Shown here in pieces: positions 1 to 8,037 of a stretch of DNA of 64,000 nt. Origin of the DNA: Sphingomonas sp. PL-96. Lineage in GTDB: Bacteria; Pseudomonadota; Alphaproteobacteria; Sphingomonadales; Sphingomonadaceae. The notes under the pieces were generated by a model, which saw only the letters and a list, made by a program, of their open reading frames with translations, had not been told where the DNA came from and searched no databases. The translations under genes and the position numbers were made by a program. The stretch covers positions 358,911 to 422,910 of the forward strand of contig NZ_JAJFET010000002.1 in the NCBI RefSeq assembly GCF_020707215.1. The letters are read 5' to 3'. Within the stretch, counting starts at the first letter, position 1. Each line of letters opens with the position of its first letter.

Positions 1-597
1 GTCGAACATGCCGGAAACGTGCGCATCGGTGCCCAGGACGTGCATGAGAACGAGCATGGCGCGCACACAGGGTGCGTCTCGGCCGCGATGCTGGTCGAGG
101 TGGGGGCGCAGACGGTGATCGTCGGCCATTCGGAGCGCCGGTCCGACCAGAACGAAACCAGCCACGATGCCTGGGCCAAGGCCGCGGCTGCCCGGCGCAA
201 GGGGTTGGAGGTAATCCTGTGCGTCGGCGAGACCGAGGCCGAGCGCAACGCCGGCCGTGCCGAGCGGGTCGTGCAGGCGCAGATCGAAAAGTCGGTGCCA
301 GAGGATGCCGACGGTGACTGGTTCACCCTGTCCTATGAACCGCGCTGGGCGATCGGCACCGGCCGCACGCCGACGCCGGAAGAGATCGCCAGCATCCACG
401 CCATTGCCCGCGCCAAACTCGGCATGATGGTGGGCGACGCCGCCGAGCGCATCCGCATCCTCTATGGCGGATCGGTCACCGGCGCGAACGCCGCCGCGAT
501 CCTGGCGGTGGAGAATGTCGACGGCGCGCTGGTCGGCGGCGCCAGCCTGACGGCGGAGAAGTTCGTGCCGATCATCGAGGCGGCGGCGGCGGCTTAA
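1..597 (+). CDS. tpiA: triosephosphate isomerase, 3' part (5' end outside window)
   Basis: Interconverts dihydroxyacetone phosphate and glyceraldehyde 3-phosphate in the cytoplasm. The frame is open from base 1, so roughly the first 50 residues lie outside the window; 198 residues are present. Visible family landmarks are the electrophilic-histidine motif VIVGHSERR, the catalytic-glutamate loop YEPRWAIGTG, the phosphate loop ILYGGSV and the terminal GALVGGASL. The loop usually reads YEPVWAIGTG, so Arg in place of Val next to the catalytic Glu is unusual. It could be a second TIM paralogue rather than the glycolytic copy. It converges on the decarboxylase gene with 45 nt between stops; that gap holds an imperfect GC-rich dyad but no T-tract. 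Confidence 0.9.
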   Translation, partial: VEHAGNVRIGAQDVHENEHGAHTGCVSAAMLVEVGAQTVIVGHSERRSDQNETSHDAWAKAAAARRKGLEVILCVGETEAERNAGRAERVVQAQIEKSVPEDADGDWFTLSYEPRWAIGTGRTPTPEEIASIHAIARAKLGMMVGDAAERIRILYGGSVTGANAAAILAVENVDGALVGGASLTAEKFVPIIEAAAAA

Positions 598-642
598 CGG
601 GCTCCCTCCGGGCGCGCTTGGCACCCCGGGAGGATCGCAAGC

Positions 643-2172
643 TTACCCCGTCTCGCGCACGACGCGAATCGTGTGGAGATCCTGGTCGCTGGGATCGTAG
701 GGGAAGACCCCCAGCTTCATGGACTCCTGCACATATTTTAGCTGGGGGCCGGAGATGCGCTCGCCGGAAAAGATCCGCGGGATGCCGGGCGGATAGGGGG
801 ACACCATCTCGGCAGCGATACGCCCTTCCGCCTCGGTCAGCCTGATGCGTTCGGTCTGGGCGAAGAACGCCTCCGACGGCGTCATCACGAGTTCGGACTT
901 GAGCTCGCTCAGGTGGGGCAGGCGGCCGTCATACCCCTTCTTGTCGTCCGCTCCGTTTCGCGCCCAGTTGGCCAGGTCCTCGAACGCGGCGAGCATCTTC
1001 TGCGTGGAGCGCTTGTCGGTACCGACTGTAAAGATCAGCAACATGCGCCGCTCGTCCGACAAGCCGACCGTCATCTTCTTGTTGCGGATCAGCCAGTCCT
1101 CCGCCTCATAGCCGTTTACGCCAAGTCCGGAGATGTCGATCAGCACCTTTGTCTCGTCGAGCGCGTGCGCGGCATCGCCGTCGAGGACGTCGGTTCCCAT
1201 GACTTCGATGCCGTCGATCGCGGCCAGCTTCTCTCTCGCGTGCCGTGCCAGGTCGAGCGTTTTCTGCACCAGCTTCTGGCCTTCCTGCGCAAACTGGCGC
1301 CGGGTCGCATCGATGCTCGCCAGGATCAGCGAGGACGGGCTGGTGGTGAGGTGGAGGTCGTAGGCGAGGTTGAACCGGTCCTCGGGGATGAGGTCGCTCT
1401 TGCGGAGCATGACCGAGGCCTGCTCCAAGCCCGCCATCGTCTTGTGGATGCTCATCACCGAGATGTCGGCGCCGAGGCGGATCGACGGGATCGGCATGTC
1501 GGGGTGAAAGGCAAAGTGCGGGCCCCAGGCTTCGTCCACCACAAGGGGGATGCCGCGCTTGTGGCACAGGGCCGCCATTCCAGCGACATCCGGCACGACG
1601 CCGAAATAGGTAGGGCTGACGATGAAGACGGCCTTGGTCCCGGGATGCGCTTCGAGCTTTGCGGACAGTTCCGTCAGCGGCTGCCCATGGTCGATGTCCC
1701 ATTGATCGTCGTAGCGCGGTTCCAGAAACACGGGCTTCACGTTCGCCAGGAGGAGCGCACCGATCAGGGACTTGTGACTGTTGCGGGACACCAGCACCGT
1801 GTCGCCCGGATTGGCCGCGGCGCGCACGGCCACCTGGTTCGACAGCGTCGATCCGGCGGTCGAGAAAAAGCAGCTGTCCGCCCCCCAGAGTTCCGCCGCC
1901 AGCGCCTCGGCACGATGGCTGATCCGCTTGCGCTCCCCGCGGTCGTCCAGTCCCTTTAGTGGCGTGCAGTCGGCCTTGAAGGCCTTCGAGCCGACCAGCC
2001 TTGTGATGGCGCGGGGTGCGCCGCGACCGGCGTGATGCCCGGGCATCTCGAACGAGATCGGGCTTGCGCGCATAAAGGTCTGCAGCGCTTCTAGGATCGG
2101 TGCCCTGTCCTGAGTGTCGGGCCCGTCGGGCAACTCCGAACGCTCGCCGACAACTCTGTCCACCATCTTCAT
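643..2172 (-). CDS. Orn/Lys/Arg decarboxylase family PLP enzyme
   Basis: Fold-type I PLP decarboxylase of the SpeA/Cad-like Orn/Lys/Arg family, 509 residues from this start. The major domain covers about residues 30-390 and contains a phosphate-binding STAGSTLSNQ segment, RNSHKS, the cofactor-ring aspartate in VVDEAWGPHF (about D213) and the Schiff-base lysine in SIHKTMAGLEQ (about K244). The C-terminal Orn/Lys/Arg domain follows at about 420-500. The start at 2172 is chosen because it is ATG with GGAG about 9 nt upstream; the longer frame would begin at TTG 2202 with no ribosome site. Sequence alone does not separate arginine, lysine and ornithine as substrate. The length fits the short Bacillus SpeA type rather than the large enterobacterial inducible enzymes. 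It stands alone, so a role in polyamine supply is only inferred. Confidence 0.85.
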   Translation of the reverse strand: MKMVDRVVGERSELPDGPDTQDRAPILEALQTFMRASPISFEMPGHHAGRGAPRAITRLVGSKAFKADCTPLKGLDDRGERKRISHRAEALAAELWGADSCFFSTAGSTLSNQVAVRAAANPGDTVLVSRNSHKSLIGALLLANVKPVFLEPRYDDQWDIDHGQPLTELSAKLEAHPGTKAVFIVSPTYFGVVPDVAGMAALCHKRGIPLVVDEAWGPHFAFHPDMPIPSIRLGADISVMSIHKTMAGLEQASVMLRKSDLIPEDRFNLAYDLHLTTSPSSLILASIDATRRQFAQEGQKLVQKTLDLARHAREKLAAIDGIEVMGTDVLDGDAAHALDETKVLIDISGLGVNGYEAEDWLIRNKKMTVGLSDERRMLLIFTVGTDKRSTQKMLAAFEDLANWARNGADDKKGYDGRLPHLSELKSELVMTPSEAFFAQTERIRLTEAEGRIAAEMVSPYPPGIPRIFSGERISGPQLKYVQESMKLGVFPYDPSDQDLHTIRVVRETG

Positions 2173-2306
2173 GCAACCACTCCGGTTGGGAAGCGGCTTC
2201 AACCGGGCGGGTTCTCGAAAGTTTCCCGTGTTTTTTCAAAGGCAAACATAGGTTGCGACGATCGCGCGGCGGCACGGGAAGCCGCCCGGTCCGCCGCCAC
2301 TCCGCC

Positions 2307-3338
2307 TCAGGCGGCGACACCCCGCCGCCGGCGCAGCAGCAGCGCCACGAGGCCCAGCCCCGCGAGCATCAGTGCCCAGGTGCCGGGCTCCGGCACGGGC
2401 TTGGGGCCGCTCGGGTCCGTCGGGGTGCTGGGCGTGTAGCCGCCGGTGTAGGTGCCCAGATGGAACTCGCCGTTCTGCACCAGGCTGCCGAACACGGCCG
2501 AGCCCTGAATGTAGTTGCCGGTCGTGGCGGCCGCGCCCGGTGCCAGCACCGATCCGCCCCAGGCGGTGGAGAGCGAAAGGCTCGTCGCGTCCGCGAAGTT
2601 CCAGATCACATGCTCGCCCAGTCCCTGGGTGCCGCCCAGGAAATTGTCGTTCAGCACGATGTTGGTGCCGCTGACGTTGACGATCGCGGTGTCGGCACCA
2701 TTCAGGTTGAACTGGATCTCGCCAATGCGGTTGAGGTCCTCGCTGGTGAGGTTGAACACCGCCACGCCTGAGGCATCGGGCGTCGCGTTGAACGTCGCGC
2801 GGTTGCCCGAAACGGTGACGGTGCTGTTCGATGCCAGCTTGGTCATGCCTTGCGACAGGTCGGTCATGCCGCTCGACAACAGGCTTTTCTGCTGCTGCAG
2901 CGCCTCGGTGAAGCCGGGCGTGGAGGCCAGCCCTGCATTGACCGTGTTCTGGTTGACGTTGGTGTTGGCGATCGTGCCGCCGACCTGCACCGTCTGGGCA
3001 GCGCCGTTCAGATTGAACCCGCTGGTGACGTTGCCGCCGACCACCGCGCCCGACGCGTTGTTGAGGTTCTTGGCCCCGCCGAGCACGTCGCCCACCACCG
3101 TCAGGCCCGGCGTGTCATAGGAAGACGCCGGGGGAGTCTTGATCTGGTAGTTGGACGAATTGCCGTCGAGGTTGCCGCCCACAAATGTCCGGCCCTCCAC
3201 CTCGGAACTGGAGGTGAGGTCCCCCAGCACGATGAGGTTCCATTCCTTGAGCGCGTCCACGCCCACGACCGGCGAGGCCATGGCGGGAAGGGCGAGGACC
3301 AGGGCCGACACAGCGGACGCAAGCAAGGGCTTCTTCAT
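2307..3338 (-). CDS. choice-of-anchor A family protein with PEP-CTERM sorting tail
   Basis: Exported protein of 343 residues. Residues 1-21 form a Sec signal peptide (MKKPLL, hydrophobic stretch, cleavage near AMA-SP). The body, about 22-300, resembles the choice-of-anchor A domain: it opens with LKEWNLIVLGDL followed by Asn/Gly-rich, beta-helix-like repeats. The tail has the classic tripartite PEP-CTERM signal: PVPEPGTW, a hydrophobic segment and a terminal RRRR cluster. Such proteins are processed by exosortase and are usually linked to exopolysaccharide or biofilm material; no exosortase gene is in this window. The ligand is unknown. Confidence 0.85.
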   Translation of the reverse strand: MKKPLLASAVSALVLALPAMASPVVGVDALKEWNLIVLGDLTSSSEVEGRTFVGGNLDGNSSNYQIKTPPASSYDTPGLTVVGDVLGGAKNLNNASGAVVGGNVTSGFNLNGAAQTVQVGGTIANTNVNQNTVNAGLASTPGFTEALQQQKSLLSSGMTDLSQGMTKLASNSTVTVSGNRATFNATPDASGVAVFNLTSEDLNRIGEIQFNLNGADTAIVNVSGTNIVLNDNFLGGTQGLGEHVIWNFADATSLSLSTAWGGSVLAPGAAATTGNYIQGSAVFGSLVQNGEFHLGTYTGGYTPSTPTDPSGPKPVPEPGTWALMLAGLGLVALLLRRRRGVAA

Positions 3339-3418
3339 GAAGCGAGGCTTAACCGCTCGAACCCCGGCTCACACGGAAAGAATTCGTTAACCCTGTCCCA
3401 TAATGTGGCGGTTCCGGC

Positions 3419-4813
3419 TCACCGCACGGGGTACCGCTTGCGCAGCAGCGCCCAGGCAGCGCGAAGGCCATAGGCGTCGCCGCCTTTGGGACGGCCGGGC
3501 TTGGGCGACGGCCGCCAGGCAAAGGTGTCGAGGTGCGCCCAGGCGATCTCGGCCGGCACGAAGCGGCGCAGGAACAAGGCCGCGGTGATCGCCCCGGCAA
3601 AGCCACCCTCCGGCGCATTGACCATGTCGGCGACGCTCGACTTGAGCATGTCGTCATAGCCGTCCCACAGCGGCAGCCGCCACAGCGGGTCGCCCTCGGC
3701 CGTGCCACAGGCGAGGAGGTCGGCGGCCAGAGCCTCGTCATTGGCGAAGGTGGCGGGCAGGTCGGGTCCAAGTGCAACTCGAGCGGCACCGGTCAGCGTC
3801 GCAAAGTCGATCATCAGCTCCGGCTGCAACTCGGCGGCGCGGGTGAGCGCGTCGCCCAGGATCAGCCGCCCTTCGGCATCGGTGTTGGTGTTCTCGACCG
3901 TGACCCCCTTGCGCGTGCGCAGCACATCGCCGGGACGAAAGGCGTTGCCAGCAATGGCATTCTCGACCGCGGGCAACAGCAGGTGCAGCCGCACGGGCAG
4001 TCGCGATTCCATGACGAGCGTCGCCAGCGCGAGCGCATGCGCTGCCCCGCCCATGTCCTTCTTCATCAGCGCCATGCCGCTGCCGGGCTTGATGTTGAGC
4101 CCGCCCGTATCGAAGCACACGCCCTTGCCGACAATGGCGACCCGCGGGTGGGCGGGGTTGCCCCACTCCAACTCGATCAGCCGCGGCTCGCGCCCCGTCC
4201 CCGCGGCCTTTCCGACCGTGTGGATCATGGGGTAGCCGCGTTCCAGCTCCGCCCCCCTGGTCACCGCCAGCGTCGCGCCATGGCCACTGGCGAGGCGGCC
4301 TGCCTGCGCCTCCAGTTCGGCCGGGCCCAAGTCGCTGGCGCCGGTGTCGACGAGGTCGCGGACCAGCAGCGTCGCCGCGGCCTGGCGCACGAGGTCGTCG
4401 ATCCGCGCAGGGTCGCCGGTCAGGAGGACGCGGGGGCCCTCGGCCGCATGGTCCTGACGGTAGCGGGTGAAGCGGTGCTGGGCGACGAGCCAGCCGAATG
4501 CCGCAGCACCCGGCTCGCCGCTCGCCAGGCGGTAGCTGCCGGCGGGCAGCACCTCCGCCAGCTTGGACAGGCACCAGGGGGAGAGTGTGTCCGCGTCCGC
4601 AACGATGCCGACCGCCGACCAGTCCTCGGCACCTTCGCCGGGCAGAATCGCGTGCGCAAACGGCGTCGCCCTCAACTTGTGCGCGGCGATCGCGGCGCGG
4701 TGGCGGGGCGGCTGCTGGGCGAGCCAGCTGTCAAAACCCGCGGCATCGACCAGGTGGAGGGTGCGGGCGGCCTGGCCGCGATCGGGCTGAAGCAGGGTAG
4801 AAAGATCGGACAT
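3419..4813 (-). CDS. M17 leucyl aminopeptidase family protein
   Basis: Dinuclear-zinc cytosolic aminopeptidase of family M17 that releases N-terminal residues from peptides. It has 464 residues, like the PepB-type members. The C-terminal catalytic domain (about 165-464) carries VAIVGKGVCFDTGGL (metal and catalytic K230 and D235), KKDMGG (D253) and the signature NTDAEGRL (310-317). The N-terminal domain is short and divergent. ATG at 4813 is followed by a normal coding start and is divergent from the GMC dehydrogenase operon, with 150 nt between. No partner genes indicate a specialised substrate, so general peptide turnover is likely. Confidence 0.9.
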   Translation of the reverse strand: MSDLSTLLQPDRGQAARTLHLVDAAGFDSWLAQQPPRHRAAIAAHKLRATPFAHAILPGEGAEDWSAVGIVADADTLSPWCLSKLAEVLPAGSYRLASGEPGAAAFGWLVAQHRFTRYRQDHAAEGPRVLLTGDPARIDDLVRQAAATLLVRDLVDTGASDLGPAELEAQAGRLASGHGATLAVTRGAELERGYPMIHTVGKAAGTGREPRLIELEWGNPAHPRVAIVGKGVCFDTGGLNIKPGSGMALMKKDMGGAAHALALATLVMESRLPVRLHLLLPAVENAIAGNAFRPGDVLRTRKGVTVENTNTDAEGRLILGDALTRAAELQPELMIDFATLTGAARVALGPDLPATFANDEALAADLLACGTAEGDPLWRLPLWDGYDDMLKSSVADMVNAPEGGFAGAITAALFLRRFVPAEIAWAHLDTFAWRPSPKPGRPKGGDAYGLRAAWALLRKRYPVR

Positions 4814-4963
4814 GGAGGTGATCTAGGCGCCGCTACGGGTGAGCGAAAGGTCTTGCTCCGTTCCGGATTCGACGCCGGGCGTGCTGGTCTGTTCACGCTT
4901 TGAGCGCACGGATAGGCAGGCGGGGACGTCGGCAGCGGGTCGGCGGAGCAAGGGGAGGCTGGC

Positions 4964-6553
4964 CTGTTCGAGGACGCACGAAGGCTCGGGAACACACCGC
5001 TGGAGGCGGACCTCTGCATCATTGGTGCGGGGGCCGCCGGCCTGACCCTGGCCCGATCCTTCGCCGGCACAGAGGTCCGCGTGCTGCTGCTGGAAAGCGG
5101 GGGCGAGGGGATCGAGCGCGAGGTGGAGCAGCTGAATGCCAACGCCACCGTGACCGGGCTCGACTATCCGCTGCAGGCGTCGCGACTACGCTACATCGGC
5201 GGCACCACCAACCATTGGTCCGGCCACTGCTATCGATTCCTCGATCGGGATTTCGCACCCAGGCCCGGCATCGCGAACACCGGCTGGCCGATCGGCCTGG
5301 CCGACGTCGCCGGTTATCTGCCCGAGGCATCGAAGCGCGTGCTGTTTCGCGACGATCTGGTCGACTGGTCGCCGGAGCGCTGGCGTCATCGCCTCGGGAC
5401 CAAAGGCTGGCCGCTTGATCCGGAGCTGTTCGAGACCCGGCTTACCTTTGTGGCGCCGATCAACCCGCAAACGGGCAACCGCACCTTTGCCCGCTACGCG
5501 CCGCCGGTCACCAAGGCACCCAACATCCGCTTCCTCCACCACGCCAATGTGACCGAGTTGGTAGGATCGGCGGAGGGCACGCGCATCGAGGAGGCGACGG
5601 TGCGCACGCTGGCGGGCACCGAGACCAGCGTGCGAGCCCGGCTGTTCGTGCTGGCGGCCGGCGGGGTCGAGAATGCGCGCGTGCTGCTCGCCTCCCGGCG
5701 TCCGTTCGCTACCGGGCTTGGCAACGGGCATGATCAGGTGGGGCGGTATTTCACCGACCACGTCGTGATCTATCAGGATTTTGCGCGCAATCCGGCGGTG
5801 GCGATGGACCGGCTGATGGCGTTCCAGGACTATCCGGACGGTACTCACACGGTCAGCCATTTCCTGCTCACCGACGCGGCCCTGCGTCGCGAGGGCATCG
5901 ATGATGTCTTTCTGCGGGTGACGCCGGTTTATGACCCGCTCACTGCCGGCGGTGCCGCCGCCAAGGGCATTCAGGACAGCCTTGCGCAAGGGAGCGCCGG
6001 CAGCATCCGGGCGGAGGACCTTTCGACCGCCATCGGCCATCCGGTCGATACCGCCGGCTGGGCGGTCGACCGCGGCTATTGCCGGGCAGAACCGACCCTC
6101 TACCGCGTCGCCGCCCGGCTGGAACCACGGCCGGTCGCCGATAGCCGCGTGACCCTTACCGATCGACGCGATGCGGTGGGGATGCCGATCCTCAACCTGC
6201 ATTGGACGCTGGCGGAGGAGGGCAAGCGCTCGCTCCACCGCAGCCTGCTGCTGTTCGGCCAGGAGGCGGGGCGTCGTGGTCTCGGTCGCCTGCGGTTGAG
6301 CTACGATCCCAAGGCATCCTGGCCGACGTTTCCGGAACTCGACATCGGCTATCACCACACCGGCACCACCCGGATGAGCGCGGACCCGCGTCAGGGCGTG
6401 GTCGACCGAAACTGCCGGGTGCACGGCGTCGGCAACGTCTATGTCGCCGGCAGCTCGGTGTTCCCGACTGCGGGAAGTGGGTCGCCGACGATGATGCTGA
6501 CGGCGCTCGCCCTGCGCCTGGCCGACCACATCAAGCAGGAGCATTTCGCATGA
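4964..6553 (+). CDS. GMC-family FAD dehydrogenase, catalytic subunit (probable CTG start)
   Basis: FAD-dependent sugar/alcohol dehydrogenase of the glucose-methanol-choline family, 529 residues. The ADP-binding motif LCIIGAGAAGLTLA lies at about residues 17-30, and the C-terminal domain has the active-site histidine in HHTGTTRM plus YVAGSSVFPTAGSG. Where relatives usually have Asn-Pro (ANPT), this protein reads GSPT. The first ATG (5081) lies after the FAD motif, so it cannot be the true start. The frame is open only back to 4916 and contains no ATG, GTG or TTG before the motif. CTG at 4964 sits 6-7 nt after AGGGGAGG and gives an N-terminus (M)FEDARRL like the MIEDAR starts of relatives. There is no signal peptide. 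The gene overlaps the next one by 4 nt (ATGA). Confidence 0.85.
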   Translation: MFEDARRLGNTPLEADLCIIGAGAAGLTLARSFAGTEVRVLLLESGGEGIEREVEQLNANATVTGLDYPLQASRLRYIGGTTNHWSGHCYRFLDRDFAPRPGIANTGWPIGLADVAGYLPEASKRVLFRDDLVDWSPERWRHRLGTKGWPLDPELFETRLTFVAPINPQTGNRTFARYAPPVTKAPNIRFLHHANVTELVGSAEGTRIEEATVRTLAGTETSVRARLFVLAAGGVENARVLLASRRPFATGLGNGHDQVGRYFTDHVVIYQDFARNPAVAMDRLMAFQDYPDGTHTVSHFLLTDAALRREGIDDVFLRVTPVYDPLTAGGAAAKGIQDSLAQGSAGSIRAEDLSTAIGHPVDTAGWAVDRGYCRAEPTLYRVAARLEPRPVADSRVTLTDRRDAVGMPILNLHWTLAEEGKRSLHRSLLLFGQEAGRRGLGRLRLSYDPKASWPTFPELDIGYHHTGTTRMSADPRQGVVDRNCRVHGVGNVYVAGSSVFPTAGSGSPTMMLTALALRLADHIKQEHFA

Positions 6554-6900
6554 AGCTTTCACGCCGCGGCTTTGCCGTCGGAGCCGGCGCGCTGCTCGTC
6601 GGGGGTGCCGTTTTGGCGGTGCCGCCGGTACGCCGCAGCTTGTGCGGGTCGCCGGAGCAACGCTATCGCGACACAGCAATGGCGGCGCTCGGCCGCGCCT
6701 GCGTGGGATGCGACCCTGCGCTCTCGCGGGACGCCGTCGCGGCCGAGTGGCGGGTGCTGGACCGACCGGAAGGGGAACGGCGGGCGACGCTGGCGCGCGC
6801 GGACTTCGCCAGCGGCCGAATGCGACAGCTGGATGGCTGGCTGCTCGCGCCGAGCGAGGTGCTGGCCTTTGCCGCGGCGTATCACGGGCTCGCCGCATGA
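6550..6900 (+). CDS. small Tat-signal subunit of the GMC dehydrogenase (inferred)
   Basis: A 116-residue protein with a twin-arginine-like leader (KLSRRGFAVGAGALLVGG) and a short acidic/arginine-rich mature part containing two cysteines (ACVGCD). I recognise no named domain. Its place is telling: it starts inside the stop of the flavoprotein gene (ATGA) and its own stop overlaps the cytochrome c start (ATGA), so the three are co-translated. In known membrane flavoprotein dehydrogenases (gluconate, fructose and Burkholderia glucose dehydrogenases) a small Tat-signal subunit carries the signal-less catalytic subunit across the membrane. I infer the same job here; homology to those small subunits is not evident by eye. 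Confidence 0.7.
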   Translation: MKLSRRGFAVGAGALLVGGAVLAVPPVRRSLCGSPEQRYRDTAMAALGRACVGCDPALSRDAVAAEWRVLDRPEGERRATLARADFASGRMRQLDGWLLAPSEVLAFAAAYHGLAA

Positions 6901-7274
6901 AGCGCGGACCCGTGCTGAGCGTCCTGCTGTTGGTGCCGCTCGCAGGATGTGGCGGCGGAGAACCACGGGCGGCACTCCCGCAGCCAGCGGCCTTCGCGGC
7001 CTGCCTGACCTGTCATCGGACTGCATCGGGGGCCAACGCGCTGGGGCCCAGCCTCGCCGGGCTTGCCGATCGACGGGCCGGGAGCTTGCCCGGCTATCGC
7101 TACTCCCCGACGATGCAGCAGCTGGGTGGGCGTTGGAATGAGCCCCGGCTGACCGCGTTCCTGCTTAACCCGAACGGCACCGTGCCGGGCACCCGCATGG
7201 TCTTTGCCGGGCTGGAGAACCGCAAGCAGGCGGCGGAAGTGGCGCGCTACGTGCTCAGCCTGCCGGAAGAGTAA
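6897..7274 (+). CDS. monohaem cytochrome c lipoprotein
   Basis: A 125-residue lipoprotein: the leader ends in the lipobox PLAGC, followed by Gly-rich mature sequence. One haem site, CLTCH, is present, and a likely axial methionine in GTRMVFAGL near the C-terminus, the layout of a small class I cytochrome c. Overlap with the preceding Tat-subunit gene makes it the probable electron acceptor of the GMC dehydrogenase, passing electrons to the respiratory chain from the outer face of the inner membrane. The usual partner in this enzyme class is a three-haem cytochrome; this one has a single haem. Confidence 0.85.
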   Translation: MKRGPVLSVLLLVPLAGCGGGEPRAALPQPAAFAACLTCHRTASGANALGPSLAGLADRRAGSLPGYRYSPTMQQLGGRWNEPRLTAFLLNPNGTVPGTRMVFAGLENRKQAAEVARYVLSLPEE

Positions 7275-7330
7275 GGTCGCGGTGCAGGCGAGGGGGACAT
7301 TCACGTACGCACCAGATCTGATGAACGCTG

Positions 7331-7375
7331 CCGTATCCCTGCGGAGGCAGGAATCCAGGACCAAGCAGAACAGCG
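7331..7375 (+). repeat. dispersed palindromic repeat, copy A
   Basis: Contains palindrome 1 (ATCCCTGC-N4-GCAGGAAT) followed by the linker CCAGGACCAAGCAGAACAGCG. The same palindrome and linker recur at 52899-52994 in this orientation and, inverted, at 7890-7933 and 37191-37240. Confidence 0.75.
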
Positions 7376-7841
7376 CCTCGCGGAGCCTTGAACCTTGGTC
7401 ACGCGCCTGCGGCAGGCGCTTGCGAAGCCATGCCGCCGTTTGTCACGTGACGACTGGGAGCAACCAGACACGCGGCGTCAGAGGCTGGAGGGGAGCGGTA
7501 ATGAATCTCAACTGTCGCCGACCCCACGCGGAACGCGTTTGGCGTCTTCCCGCCGGGATCTGACGCAGGCGCGGATGCGGGTTCAGCAGAGCAACGCCCG
7601 TCTGCGCCCGGTACTCTGGGCCCCGCCGCCGCGGGAGCACGGCTGGAGCAAGGCGATGAGGCAGGATGCCTCTGCCCGCCGCTTTTTCGAAGGCAAACAC
7701 CGTTCGGCTGCAGGAGGGAATGTCTGCGCTGTTCTGCAGGCGGTCAGTACGACAAGGACTTGAAAGGGAGGTGAAGGGCTTCAGGTCCACCATCATCCCA
7801 GGTGGGCCTCTAGCCTCGCGGAACCTTTGGGAGAGTCCCTG

Positions 7842-7933
7842 CTGTGCTCCCGCGAAGGCGGGAGCACAGGCACATCCTACGCTGCAAACCGTTGTTCTGC
7901 TTGGCCCCGGATTCCGCTCGCGCAGGGATACGG
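7842..7933 (-). repeat. dispersed palindromic repeat, copy B (inverted)
   Basis: Palindrome 2 is a perfect 12-bp stem, CTGTGCTCCCGC, with a 4-nt loop at 7842-7869. It is followed by the reverse complement of the linker (GTTGTTCTGCTTGG) and palindrome 1 (ending CGCAGGGATACGG). It faces copy A across about 470 bp. Confidence 0.75.
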
Positions 7934-8037
7934 GACGATGCGAGGCGCCTTATGCGCAGGGTTCGCCCTCGCCACGGTGCCTCGGTTCAGCGGGTGCCGG
8001 ACCTCTCCTGCCAGGCGCAGCCGCGGCCAGCCGCCGA

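Larger units (their letters stand above)
7275..8037 (+). other. 763-bp region with no convincing gene
   Basis: I find no frame here with a plausible protein: the open frames are arginine/proline-rich and lack family features. The region lies between the cytochrome gene and the convergent rimO stop. It is bounded by two inverted copies of the dispersed repeat listed separately (7331-7375 and 7842-7933). The interior shows smaller echoes such as CCTCGCGGA near both ends (about 7376 and 7814). It may be a repeat-rich spacer or the relic of an element. Confidence 0.6.

Noticed and set aside
5186..6898. 570-codon minus-strand frame opposite the GMC dehydrogenase
   Set aside because: The plus-strand protein carries clear catalytic motifs; the minus product is compositionally biased and unrecognisable.
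7395..7796. Several open frames of 117-122 codons within the gene-free block
   Set aside because: No start context, no family motif, strongly biased composition, and they run through the palindromic repeats.
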